Shown: one piece after another, positions 33,860 through 42,105 of the stretch
Layout: every line of letters begins with the position of its first letter
Position numbering within the stretch: the stretch's first letter is position 1
Source: Bdellovibrionota bacterium
GTDB taxonomy: Bacteria; Bdellovibrionota_C; UBA2361; JAFLCA01
Assembly (NCBI GenBank): GCA_030584005.1
Contig: CP129486.1
Location: forward strand, 561,556 to 625,555
Direction of reading: 5' to 3'
Length of the DNA: 64,000 nucleotides
Program-made: the position numbers and the translations under genes
The notes under the pieces: generated by a model
What the model saw: the letters and a program-made list of their open reading frames with translations, nothing else
What the model was told of the DNA's origin: nothing
The model's database searches: none

Positions 33860-34651
33860 ATGCCATTTGTCGCCGCTACAGAGTCGATTGGTCGCCACGT
33901 GATGGACGTGAGCGAGAACTGGGGAAGATCCTGCATTTTTTTGTTCCGTACCCTTGGACAGGCAGTGCGGCCCCCCTATCAGTTTCACCTCTTTATTGCT
34001 CAGCTCCTTCATATCGGGGCGAATTCGACACTCGTAATCGCACTAATCGGTCTCTTTACCGGTGCTGTATTGGCGGTACAGGGTGAGTATACGCTCGCTA
34101 AGTTCGGTGCCACCGCCTACGTCGGTTCAGCTGTTGCCCTGAGCTTGATTCGCGAGCTTGGACCTGTACTCACGGCGCTCATGGTGATCGGTCGCGCGGG
34201 CTCCGCCATAACCGCAGAGATCGGTATAATGCGTATCACCGAACAGATCGACGCTCTCCGCTCTATGGCCGTCGATCCCCTCAAGTACCTTATGGTGCCG
34301 CGTTTGCTCGCTGGAATTATTGCCGTACCACTGCTCACAGGCATGTTCATCACTGTAGGGATCTTCGGTGGCTATGCAGTAGCAGTGGGTCTTTTGGGAC
34401 TAAGCTCCGGAACCTTCATGACCCAAATGATATCCGCCGTGAGTTCACTTGATGTCTACTCTGGATTCATCAAAGCAGTGGTGTTTGGCTTCATATTTGG
34501 TTGGGTGGCTTGCTACAAAGGCTATACCTGCGGTTTTGGTGCCGTGGGCGTGAATCGAGCCACGACGCAATCTGTGGTTACCGCTTCCGTTGCAGTCCTG
34601 GTTGTCGACTACTTCCTGACCAGTATTCTCACACGCGTCTTCATGGAGTAG
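33860..34651 (+). CDS. mlaE: Phospholipid transport permease MlaE
   Basis: The 263-residue MlaE/YrbE-family membrane protein has about five hydrophobic segments, with the family core 'LIRELGPVLTALMVIGRAGSAITAEIGIMRITEQIDAL' and 'VDPLKYLMVPRLLA'. It forms the inner-membrane permease of the Mla system that moves phospholipids between inner and outer membranes. The genes mlaF, mlaD and mlaC follow directly. No mlaB (STAS) gene is present. Confidence 0.94.
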   Translation: MPFVAATESIGRHVMDVSENWGRSCIFLFRTLGQAVRPPYQFHLFIAQLLHIGANSTLVIALIGLFTGAVLAVQGEYTLAKFGATAYVGSAVALSLIRELGPVLTALMVIGRAGSAITAEIGIMRITEQIDALRSMAVDPLKYLMVPRLLAGIIAVPLLTGMFITVGIFGGYAVAVGLLGLSSGTFMTQMISAVSSLDVYSGFIKAVVFGFIFGWVACYKGYTCGFGAVGVNRATTQSVVTASVAVLVVDYFLTSILTRVFME

Positions 34652-34662
34652 GTGGGCGCGGC

Positions 34663-35412
34663 ATGATCTCAATTCGAAATGTTTCAAAGCGCTTTGGCCC
34701 CCAGGTCGTGCTTGATAGGGTGAGCCTGGAAATAGAGGCTGGAAAAGCTACTGCCATCGTCGGACCATCGGGTGTCGGTAAATCAGTGCTATTGAAACTG
34801 ATTATGGGGATTATGGACCCTGACGAGGGCGAGATCCTCGTATGTGGGGAGAACATTACTCGTGCTAGGAGTGAGCACGAAAAGAACGAGATACGAGCAC
34901 AACTTGGAGTGCTCTTTCAATCTGCGGCGCTGTTCGATTCTCTCACCGTATACGAAAATATCGCCTTCCCGGTAGAGCAGCGGTTTTCCCTGGCCAAAGA
35001 ACAGGTCCATAAAAAGGTAATCGATACGGCCTGCTCATTAAGCCTTGAGCGATATCTCCTTTCCTATCCCGAGGAGATTCCTATGGGGGTGCGCAAGCGA
35101 GTGGGCCTGGCACGCGCCTTGATCATGGAGCCGTCTATTTTCCTGTTCGATGAACCCAATACCGGATTGGACCCGGTGGTCGGACAAGAGGTGTACGATT
35201 TAATCAATCACTGTCGGGAACGCTGGGGGTTCACTGGGGTGGTAATAAGCCATGAAATCCCGGAGGTCTTTCAGGTGGTGGACCGAGTTGCTATGCTGCT
35301 CGGCGGTAGAGTAATTGAATGCTGCTCCCCCGAGGAGTTCATACGTACCAGCAATCTCGCGGTACAGCAGTTTATGAAAGGATTGACTGATGGACCAATC
35401 AAGATCCAATGA
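34663..35412 (+). CDS. mlaF: Phospholipid transport ATP-binding protein MlaF
   Basis: ABC ATPase of the Mla system, 249 residues. Walker A 'VGPSGVGKSVLL', the Q-loop in 'LGVLFQSAALFDSLTV' (typical of MlaF), signature 'PMGVRKRVGLARAL' (a divergent LSGG..) and Walker B 'IFLFDEPNTGLDP' are seen. The start is the ATG at 34663, 11 bases after the mlaE stop; the longer frame upstream lies inside mlaE. It overlaps mlaD by 23 bases. Confidence 0.93.
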   Translation: MISIRNVSKRFGPQVVLDRVSLEIEAGKATAIVGPSGVGKSVLLKLIMGIMDPDEGEILVCGENITRARSEHEKNEIRAQLGVLFQSAALFDSLTVYENIAFPVEQRFSLAKEQVHKKVIDTACSLSLERYLLSYPEEIPMGVRKRVGLARALIMEPSIFLFDEPNTGLDPVVGQEVYDLINHCRERWGFTGVVISHEIPEVFQVVDRVAMLLGGRVIECCSPEEFIRTSNLAVQQFMKGLTDGPIKIQ

Positions 35413-35935
35413 CGCTGCGGCAATGCCGGCGCGCACCACGGATATCCCCATTCCCCACAGAAAGTTTACGGTGGAGTTCTTCGTAGGAATCTTTACATCT
35501 CTAGGGCTCGCCTGTGCCGCTTACCTGGCAATGGGCCTCGGGGAGCTGGAACTATTTGGTTCTGACACATATGAGATGCAAGCGGAATTCGATAACATTG
35601 CCGGTTTAAAATTCGGAGCTTCAGTAGAGATCGCTGGCGTGGCGGTGGGGGAAGTGGCGCACATCGAGTTAGAAGATCCTACCGCCTTAGTCACGCTTCG
35701 CATTCGACGCGATATAAAAATTCGAGATGACGATATTGCCGCGATCCGCACAAAGGGAATCATAGGCGATCGCTATATCAAGATATCCCGAGGGAGCTCA
35801 GAAGTCACTCTACCTCCGGGGGGTAAGATTATCGAAACAGAATCTGTGGTTGATTTCGAGGATGTAATCGGCAAGATAATTCATAGCTTGCAAAAAGACG
35901 AAGAGGGAGAGGAGACCAGCACTACCGCTGAGTAA
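35390..35935 (+). CDS. mlaD: MCE-domain lipid-binding protein MlaD
   Basis: 181 residues: a basic N-terminus, one membrane helix ('FFVGIFTSLGLACAAYLAMG') and a periplasmic MCE domain ('YEMQAEFDNIAGLKFGASVEIAGVAVGEV', 'VTLRIRRDIKIRDDDIAAIRTKGIIGDRYIKIS'). MlaD hexamers form the lipid channel over MlaE. It starts inside the end of mlaF (23-base overlap). The tail is acidic. Confidence 0.93.
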   Translation: MDQSRSNDAAAMPARTTDIPIPHRKFTVEFFVGIFTSLGLACAAYLAMGLGELELFGSDTYEMQAEFDNIAGLKFGASVEIAGVAVGEVAHIELEDPTALVTLRIRRDIKIRDDDIAAIRTKGIIGDRYIKISRGSSEVTLPPGGKIIETESVVDFEDVIGKIIHSLQKDEEGEETSTTAE

Positions 35936-35975
35936 CAGATGGCGCTGCAGACTCTTGATTGACGGAGACTATTGT

Positions 35976-36563
35976 ATGGTTCGTATTCTTACTCTGATAT
36001 GTCTAGCCCTCCTGCTACCCGTCCAGGTGTTTGCTAATACCCCTGCCTCCGACGCTCTCCCCGAAGTGCGTGCAACACTAGACAAGGTTATCGAGATCAA
36101 CAAACAGTACATCGGAGATCAAAATAAGAAGCTGCGCCGAGAGAAGCTGCGCGAAACGCTCAATGAACGTTTTGATTTTGAGGAAATGGCCAGGCGTTCC
36201 TTGGGTCCTGAGTGGACTAAACGTTCAGCCGAGGAGCGCACTGAGTTCGTCAAGGTTTTTTCGGACCTACTGGCCCGCACTTACCTCTCTCGGGTAGAGA
36301 CTGTATCACAGGAAACCGTGCAAATTGTGAGCGAGCGCGCTGAGTTTCCCCGCTCGCTTGTTAAGACAACGGTGACCGCGAGTAATGAAAAATTTCCCCT
36401 CGATTATAAACTCATCCACCGTGATGGAGGCTGGAAGGTATACGACGTTGTGATTGAGAACATTGGACTAGTCGCCAATTACCGCAATGAGTTCTCAGGT
36501 ATTATCCGCAAGGAAGGCTTCGATGGGTTGCTGACCAAACTCCGCGAGAAAGTAGCCGCATGA
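35976..36563 (+). CDS. mlaC: Periplasmic lipid carrier MlaC (Ttg2D)
   Basis: A signal peptide (about residues 1-17, ending VFANT) precedes a Ttg2/MlaC domain with 'FDFEEMARRSLGPEWTKRSAEERTEFVKVFSDLLARTYLSRVE' and 'DYKLIHRDGGWKVYDVVIENIGLVANYRNEF'. MlaC shuttles phospholipid across the periplasm. The ATG at 35976 is chosen because it begins the signal peptide and follows GGAG; a TTG at 35955 is less likely. The stop precedes ribH by 12 bases. Confidence 0.93.
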   Translation: MVRILTLICLALLLPVQVFANTPASDALPEVRATLDKVIEINKQYIGDQNKKLRREKLRETLNERFDFEEMARRSLGPEWTKRSAEERTEFVKVFSDLLARTYLSRVETVSQETVQIVSERAEFPRSLVKTTVTASNEKFPLDYKLIHRDGGWKVYDVVIENIGLVANYRNEFSGIIRKEGFDGLLTKLREKVAA

Positions 36564-36575
36564 TGCGTACTTCAA

Positions 36576-37055
36576 ATGGCACAGCGTAAATCTGATTGTC
36601 ATGGTCTGCCACGAATCGATGGCGCGGACGTGACCATACTGCAGGCATCCTGGCACAGCGACATTACCGATCGCATGCTGGCCCCCTGCCGCGAATTGCT
36701 TGTCCAGTGCGGGGCATCTGACCCCACGATACATCGGGTCCCCGGTTCTCTGGAGCTGCCGATTGCTGCGCAGACGATCTGCCGCCTGACGCCTCGCCCC
36801 GAGGTAATAATCGCTTTTGGCATTATCCTCAAAGGTGCCACTGACCATTATGAAGTGGTGCGAAATGAATGCCTGCGTGGTCTCATGGACGTAATGCTGC
36901 GTGAGGATATGCCTATCATCGTAGAGGTGCTCCCCGTACTCTCCCTTGAACAGGCTTTTGAACGCAGCGCCGACAATGAATTCAACAAAGGCCTCGAAGC
37001 AGCTCGTGCCGCGGTCGATATCGTTTCGCTACGGCGAACACTGCGCGCCTCTTGA
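36576..37055 (+). CDS. ribH: 6,7-dimethyl-8-ribityllumazine synthase
   Basis: The penultimate enzyme of riboflavin synthesis, 159 residues. Motifs are an aromatic substrate stack residue in 'LQASWHSDITDRML', 'HRVPGSLELPIAAQ', 'IAFGIILKGATDHYEVV' (catalytic His) and 'MPIIVEVLP' where 'PVxFGVLT' is usual; that last divergence is notable. It sits 12 bases after mlaC, apparently in the Mla transcript, with no other rib gene near. Its last 27 bases overlap the end of the convergent znuB-like gene. Confidence 0.88.
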   Translation: MAQRKSDCHGLPRIDGADVTILQASWHSDITDRMLAPCRELLVQCGASDPTIHRVPGSLELPIAAQTICRLTPRPEVIIAFGIILKGATDHYEVVRNECLRGLMDVMLREDMPIIVEVLPVLSLEQAFERSADNEFNKGLEAARAAVDIVSLRRTLRAS

Positions 37056-37859
37056 GCCCGCATACAGCAATGAAATGAGGGTGGTCAGGCCAAAAACGCA
37101 CACAATGGTGGCACCCGTGGGCAGGTCAAACACATAGGAAAGCACGACGCCAACAAGAGCGGCTACAAAACTGAGCAACCATCCCGCTATCAATCGCGAC
37201 CGAAGTGAGTGAGCAAGCAGAGCTCCACATACTGCGGGTACCACAAGAAAACAGAATACAAGCAGCACGCCGGCGATCTCGACAGAGCTCGTTACTACTA
37301 ACCCAAGGGTGAGATAGAAAAAGAAGTCCCAGGAAGCGCGCGCAGTCGAACTGGTCTCAGCACAGGTAGCCGCACGAGACGCTGACAGGAATCCTTCTCG
37401 AAAATACCAGTGTGCCAAACCAACAGAAGCATAGATCGTGAGCATCACCCACAATTCAGAGGAACTGACAAAAAGGAGGTGGCCGACAAGAATTGATCTC
37501 AGCTCTTCGCTTGCCTCCGCACTGGAACTAAGCGCAAGAATGGTTGCACCACCCGCTACAGCATACAAAATGCCAATGAGCGCCTCGACGGGAACCTGCT
37601 TCTCAAAGCGTCGCGCTGCCGTAAGTAGGCAGGCTCCAAACACCGTCATTGCGAAGGCGGTGAGGAAGCTCTCTATCGAATGCAGAGAGAATCCAACCAG
37701 CACTCCCAACGTCGAGCCAAGCGCTGCCATCTGGGCCATTGCCAGGTCAACAAAGATCACTCCACGGCTGACTACGTGGAATCCCAAGTAGGCATGGATC
37801 AGCGTCAGCAGGGCACATGCCGTGAAGGGCGCCCACATGACCTCGATAAATTCTTGCAT
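37029..37859 (-). CDS. znuB: Metal (zinc-type) ABC transporter permease, ZnuB-like
   Basis: A 276-residue membrane protein with about eight hydrophobic segments, and the ABC-3 family pattern 'GFHVVSRGVIFVDLAMAQMAALGSTLG' near the N-terminus and 'VSSVEIAGVLLVFCFLVVPAVCGALL' in the middle. It imports a divalent metal, most likely zinc, together with the binding protein encoded upstream. No ATPase (znuC) gene is present between or beside them. The 3' end overlaps ribH by 27 bases tail to tail. Confidence 0.9.
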   Translation of the reverse strand: MQEFIEVMWAPFTACALLTLIHAYLGFHVVSRGVIFVDLAMAQMAALGSTLGVLVGFSLHSIESFLTAFAMTVFGACLLTAARRFEKQVPVEALIGILYAVAGGATILALSSSAEASEELRSILVGHLLFVSSSELWVMLTIYASVGLAHWYFREGFLSASRAATCAETSSTARASWDFFFYLTLGLVVTSSVEIAGVLLVFCFLVVPAVCGALLAHSLRSRLIAGWLLSFVAALVGVVLSYVFDLPTGATIVCVFGLTTLISLLYAGSRGAQCSP

Positions 37860-37907
37860 GACCTCCGCTCCGTAGGCACTGCGAGGCAGGAGCCCCCGGC
37901 TTGATTA

Positions 37908-38831
37908 TCATCGCGCAGCCAAGGCCTTTTTGAGAAGTCCCACGTTGTAGGCCATCATTGAAAGATAGTCCGCACATTCGGGAAGCTCGCCTATGTTCTG
38001 GCAAAGCTTTAACAGCGGAATCGACATAGTCTCCGCAATCGCTCTTGCTGCGTCATCTGGATAGAAGGTTGCTTGCACGATTGCGGCTACCTTGTGCTCC
38101 TGTATGTACTGCTGAAGCACCGCGATATGGCGCGGAGTTGGAGCGATACCCGGCTTTGGCTCCATAAACATTCGCATGCGAAGCCCCAAGAATTCCATCA
38201 GGTAGGGCCACTCGTTATGATAGCCGACAAGTTCCCGTCCTCGGAACGACGCGATGTGCATGCGCCACTCAGCCTCTGCGCGCACAATACTCTCGATGAA
38301 GCGCTCAGCATTCTGCGCAAAGACCGTTGCTAAGGAAGGACGTTCCATGGCCAGCCTATCGGCGAGGAGCTTTGCTACTGCTATGACATTGTCTGGCGCA
38401 TGCCAGAAATGCGGATTGCCGCTGCGGTGAATATCTCCCTCTGATCTGGTGATCCCTTCCGGTAAGGCTTCACGTATCGAAACCACAGAGGCAAGACCGA
38501 GCTCTTTCTCACCTCCGGCCCGCATCTCTATCCTTCCCACCGCATCCACCAAAGGGCCACGCCAGAGCTCCAGATCAAGGCCGCTGTGAACGAATAGATC
38601 GGCTCGCTTTAGTCTCACCACGTCACTGGGGCGAGGTTCAATGAAATGTGGATTGAGTTTAGGCGAAGCAATGCTGTCAACCCGCACCACCTCTCCGCCT
38701 ATCTCCCTTACCAGGGAGGCAAAAGTGGCTGTAGTGGTTACTACCCGCAAAGGCTCTTCTGCCGTAACAACAACGACTCTCGTCGAGGCGAATGCGCCAA
38801 AAAGGATAGAAAAGAGAAGTAAGTGCTTCAT
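37908..38831 (-). CDS. znuA: Metal-binding periplasmic protein, ZnuA-like
   Basis: A cluster A-I solute-binding protein, 307 residues, with a signal peptide at 1-24. Probable metal ligands are His in 'LNPHFIEPRPSD', His in 'GNPHFWHAPDN' and His in 'VGYHNEWPYL', with an Asp/Glu near the C-terminus. It lacks the long His-rich loop of many ZnuA proteins. The start ATG shares one base with the stop of the upstream porin-like gene (TAATG), so the two are translationally coupled; znuB follows after 48 bases. Confidence 0.9.
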   Translation of the reverse strand: MKHLLLFSILFGAFASTRVVVVTAEEPLRVVTTTATFASLVREIGGEVVRVDSIASPKLNPHFIEPRPSDVVRLKRADLFVHSGLDLELWRGPLVDAVGRIEMRAGGEKELGLASVVSIREALPEGITRSEGDIHRSGNPHFWHAPDNVIAVAKLLADRLAMERPSLATVFAQNAERFIESIVRAEAEWRMHIASFRGRELVGYHNEWPYLMEFLGLRMRMFMEPKPGIAPTPRHIAVLQQYIQEHKVAAIVQATFYPDDAARAIAETMSIPLLKLCQNIGELPECADYLSMMAYNVGLLKKALAAR

Positions 38832-40126
38832 TATCGTATCTGGTGCTTATGGGTACCTATAGCGAAGGTGCCTTGCAAGAAGGCCCTATCGTCACTGCCG
38901 CCTTCGGCAAAATCAACATGCTGATACTGTGCCCGCCACCGTGCATACTCACTTTGATAGAAAGTGAGATAGGCACTCCAGGCCATATCACCTGTGCGGA
39001 TCTCCTCATCGGAATGATTGATCGCTTCAACATAATCCCAACGGGTGCCCGCTCCAAACTGGCCGGCAAAGCGATAGTCGAGGAGCGCGTATACACCAAT
39101 GGGTGACTCCCTGAACTCGACGTCCTGATCCTCAACGAGGAGATCCTCATCCTGCTCGCTCATTGCAGAGCGATCCTGAAAGAACGCCTCCGCCATGAAC
39201 TTCAGCCGGCGCGATCCCGGAAGGTGCCGGATCCACGCGGTATCGACGGCAAACCCTCTTACCTCATAGGATGAATCCTCATCGCTCGAGCCCATCAAAA
39301 ACGTAGCATTCAGCTCCATGTCTGATATGTCACTAATCTCCCAGAAGTTCCGCATCCGCGCATAGGGAGTCGGCCGCCTTCTCGTGCTACCCAACAGGGT
39401 CCCCTCTTCCCCTATACCCCCCTCCAATATACCCACAATAACCTCATGCGTGACCTCTTCCCAAGGCAACGGTGCGAAGACGGAGGTCTCAATTCCAGTG
39501 CGATTCCATCCTTCGGCTCCGAAATACTCCGTCACCCACAATGGCTCGTCCACCGCATCGAGTGAATCACGGTGCAGTGTTGCTGCAATTCCGATCCTGG
39601 GGCGGATGCGTCCAATGCGCGCTCGTATCGATCCAGGGAGCCCGAAGTGGGTAAGGTACGCCTCTTCAAGGTGCACATCCTCTGTATCGGAAAAGGCGAT
39701 GGTAGCGTCTAGCCGCGAATAAGGATCGACGTCGTGTCCAAGGGCTAGCTCTAGATGTCGAACGCTTATGGTGTCATTGCCCTCATCATCCTCCCTTGAT
39801 TCCGTCGAGGTCGCTACAATATCGGCCACCACCCCGATGTCCGGATTGAAGGCACGCGCCACGGGGCGACGGCCTTTCGAATCATTGACGGGATCACCTG
39901 CAGTGGACAGTTGGGTTGGTGGTAATTCGGGCGCTGTGTTGTCCCTCCTCTCCAGCTCATCGATTCTTCGCTGCTGTTCCTCCACCACCTTGGTGAGCCG
40001 TTCAACCGTACGTTGGAGGTCCGCAAGAGTGGGGGCACTGTGTTGCTCGGCACTCACCCGGGAGAGGGGGAGGCAAGCGCTAAGGGCAAACACGGCAATA
40101 GCTAGGTATCTATAATAATGCATCAT
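38831..40126 (-). CDS. Porin-like outer-membrane protein with N-terminal coiled coil
   Basis: A signal peptide (about 1-26) is followed by a coiled-coil segment 'LADLQRTVERLTKVVEEQQRRIDELE' typical of porins anchored to peptidoglycan. A beta-barrel-like C-terminal region of alternating hydrophobic residues comes next, and the chain ends in 'FAIGTHKHQIR', which lacks the usual terminal Phe. Many Asp/Glu residues could attract cations. It heads the operon porin-znuA-znuB downstream of a palindromic operator, so a zinc-repressed outer-membrane channel is the simplest reading. Confidence 0.78.
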   Translation of the reverse strand: MMHYYRYLAIAVFALSACLPLSRVSAEQHSAPTLADLQRTVERLTKVVEEQQRRIDELERRDNTAPELPPTQLSTAGDPVNDSKGRRPVARAFNPDIGVVADIVATSTESREDDEGNDTISVRHLELALGHDVDPYSRLDATIAFSDTEDVHLEEAYLTHFGLPGSIRARIGRIRPRIGIAATLHRDSLDAVDEPLWVTEYFGAEGWNRTGIETSVFAPLPWEEVTHEVIVGILEGGIGEEGTLLGSTRRRPTPYARMRNFWEISDISDMELNATFLMGSSDEDSSYEVRGFAVDTAWIRHLPGSRRLKFMAEAFFQDRSAMSEQDEDLLVEDQDVEFRESPIGVYALLDYRFAGQFGAGTRWDYVEAINHSDEEIRTGDMAWSAYLTFYQSEYARWRAQYQHVDFAEGGSDDRAFLQGTFAIGTHKHQIR

Positions 40127-40171
40127 GGTGTCCTCAGGTGAGGGTGCTGCGGGGAGTCACATCGGGGTTTT

Positions 40172-40188
40172 ATGCAACCTAGTTGCAT
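40172..40188. promoter_or_regulatory. Palindromic operator candidate (Zur-type inferred) of the zinc uptake operon
   Basis: ATGCAAC-CTA-GTTGCAT, a perfect 7-bp dyad 46 bases before the porin-like start. Its position ahead of a metal uptake operon suggests a Fur-family repressor such as Zur. No such regulator gene is in the window. Confidence 0.6.
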
Positions 40189-40237
40189 TAGTCAAGAATC
40201 TCATAGTGGTTTCAGGGAGGTCTCAATGGAACCACTT

Positions 40238-40372
40238 CTAGGGATACGCTGATTACCCGAACTGAAGCGTAAGTCCGCGTAGCGACACGGAGCCCGCGCT
40301 ACGCCGCGCACGGGCGTAGCTTGGTGCGCCTGAACAAGGACCATGGACGGCACTTGTTCAGTGTATCTCTAG
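40238..40372. repeat. Repeat B, long form, overlapping the end of the HD-domain gene
   Basis: CTAGGGATACGCTGA at one end and TTCAGTGTATCTCTAG at the other, with an inserted GC-rich segment containing GCCCG/CGGGC and the tail GGGCGTAGCTTGG. The last codons and TGA stop of the HD-domain gene (on the minus strand) lie inside the right arm. Confidence 0.75.
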
Positions 40373-41047
40373 GAGCTCTTGCCAGGGGCGCGGGACATCT
40401 CCCAAGAACCACTCATCAAGGAAGGAGCGCAGGTACTCTTGGAGCATGCGATGCCTCCTCTCCGCCATCTGCCTGCCTGTATCGGTGAGCATCTGGCCCT
40501 TGAGGTGCAGAAGCTTCTCGAAGAAGTGATTGAGCGAGCTCGTACGATGACTGCGGTACTCATCAGCATTCATACTGGTTTTCGGAAGCACCCTCGGATC
40601 GAAGAAAGATCGTTTTTCAAAGGCCCCAAACGAGAACGCCCTCGCTATCCCAATTGCTCCAATCGCATCGAGGCGATCTGCATCTTGAACGATCGCATGT
40701 TCAACGCTGTGAGGTTGCTCAATGGAGTCCGGACCCCGATAGCCCATACGGGAGATGACTGCGAGCACTCCTTCGCGGATCGGCTCGGCTAGCTTCTGCT
40801 GCTCCATCCAGTGCTGGATAGCGCGTCGCCCTGCCATCTCGTGTCCGTTTGTAAACTTATGGTCGCCCACATCATGGAGTAGTGAGGCAAGTGCAATAAC
40901 CGTTCTATCTCCACCTTCTCTATCACTAATGAATAGAGACAATCGCAATACCCGCTCTGCATGTGATGGATCATGCCCGGGATCGTACGTGGCAAGCGCG
41001 CCATGCGCGAAGAGACGTGCACTCTCTATTACCTCGTCCATGGTCAA
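40358..41047 (-). CDS. HD-domain phosphohydrolase
   Basis: A metal-dependent phosphohydrolase of the HD superfamily: 'DPSHAERVLRLSLFI' (first His), 'LASLLHDVGDHKF' (HD pair) and 'IVQDADRLDAIGAIGIARAF' (last Asp). It resembles the YpgQ/YedJ-like nucleotide hydrolases. AAGGAGG lies 7 bases before a TTG at 41047, chosen here; the ATG at 41041 is the alternative (13 bases). The final residues LEIH and the TGA stop are encoded within repeat B, so the natural C-terminus may have been longer or different. Confidence 0.85.
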   Translation of the reverse strand: MTMDEVIESARLFAHGALATYDPGHDPSHAERVLRLSLFISDREGGDRTVIALASLLHDVGDHKFTNGHEMAGRRAIQHWMEQQKLAEPIREGVLAVISRMGYRGPDSIEQPHSVEHAIVQDADRLDAIGAIGIARAFSFGAFEKRSFFDPRVLPKTSMNADEYRSHRTSSLNHFFEKLLHLKGQMLTDTGRQMAERRHRMLQEYLRSFLDEWFLGDVPRPWQELLEIH

Positions 41048-41262
41048 GTCCACGCCTCCTTCTGACAATACGCTGCACTACTCTCCCCGAAATCGGCTTT
41101 ACGCATTCCACGCCGAGGAAACACTCATGCGGAATCACGTCTATGCGTTGTTGATTCTTTCACTCCATTAGAATTCACTCCAGCTGTGCGCTACGCCAGC
41201 GGCAACGCCCGTCTCGCGCGGCTCAATACGAGAAATGGTTTCAAAAGAATTTTTTAAAGTGC

Positions 41263-41317
41263 CTAGGGATACGCTGAACAAGGGCCATGGACGGCACTCG
41301 TTCAGTGTTTCCCCTAG
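41263..41317. repeat. Repeat B copy, near-complete
   Basis: CTAGGGATACGCTGAACAAG at the left and TTCAGTGTTTCCCCTAG at the right around GGCCATGGACGGCAC. It lies 14 bases beyond the stop of the cytochrome c gene and is the best-preserved full copy. Confidence 0.8.
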
Positions 41318-41330
41318 AGAGATGCGAGTC

Positions 41331-41825
41331 CTATTTTGCCTTGGCCGTCACCGGAACAAAATGAATGTATGGGGTGGTGGGCTCCTTCTCCGGTGGTAAT
41401 GCCGCCGGCATTGCTTCCCCGCTATCTCCTAAAGATCGAATGTAGTCATACATTTCGCTCAGATCTTCTTCTTTCATAGCCTTCAAGGTGTAGACCGGCA
41501 TCGGAGGCCGGGCCTTTGAGTTACGAGCAAGGGTCATCCAGGCTTCCTTAGAGAGTCCGGATACCAGTTTCCTTAAGTTAATCGGATATGTTGTGCCCCA
41601 AGGCCCACGCCACCCAATAGGATCACCTTTCAGCCATTCACTTTCGGGAATGTTTCCATTATTCATTCCATATCCAGCCGTATGGCAATCGTTGCATCCC
41701 GCCAGCAGCGTAATGTAGCGGCCATGCTCAATAGAGTGCTGATCGCCAAAAGAAATAGCCGGGCTGCCAAGCAGCAGTAGAGATCCCGACAAAAGACCCG
41801 ATAAGAGTTTCGACTTCACCTCCAT
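41331..41825 (-). CDS. Periplasmic monohaem cytochrome c
   Basis: 164 residues with a signal peptide (about 1-27, ending SFGD). One haem-binding motif CNDCH is preceded by 'GRYITLLAG', and the probable axial Met lies in 'ARPPMPVYTLKAMKEEDLSEMYDYIRSLG', the usual class I C-terminal helix. It probably accepts or donates electrons in the periplasm. The start is the ATG at 41825, directly after GGAGGAGGAGTA. A long upstream in-frame extension has no signal peptide and is rejected. Confidence 0.9.
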   Translation of the reverse strand: MEVKSKLLSGLLSGSLLLLGSPAISFGDQHSIEHGRYITLLAGCNDCHTAGYGMNNGNIPESEWLKGDPIGWRGPWGTTYPINLRKLVSGLSKEAWMTLARNSKARPPMPVYTLKAMKEEDLSEMYDYIRSLGDSGEAMPAALPPEKEPTTPYIHFVPVTAKAK

Positions 41826-42105
41826 TACTCCTCCTCCATCTACAGTAGTTACGCAAAAACCGCCTGCGCCATCCACGATGTAGGATAACGTGTGGCTGCA
41901 TGCAATAGAGCGGCAGGGGCGTCCCCCCAGCGCCTCATTCAACAGCGGGAAAGTACCACCCTCGCAAAGAGTTTCATATAGCAATCCAACTGCTTGATGT
42001 TTATGGCTTTTGTGACTGCGAAAAAACTTTCATACTTGATAACAAAATGCGCATCAAATCACTGAGAACACGCTCGAGGCGTTGTTCCGCGAAGCGTAAC
42101 GGGCC

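Noticed and set aside
34501-34662. 54-residue N-terminal extension of MlaF
   Set aside because: It lies inside mlaE in another frame; the ABC domain begins at the ATG at 34663.
41826-41984. 53-residue N-terminal extension of the cytochrome c
   Set aside because: It would bury the signal peptide; GGAGGAGGAG sits directly before the ATG at 41825.
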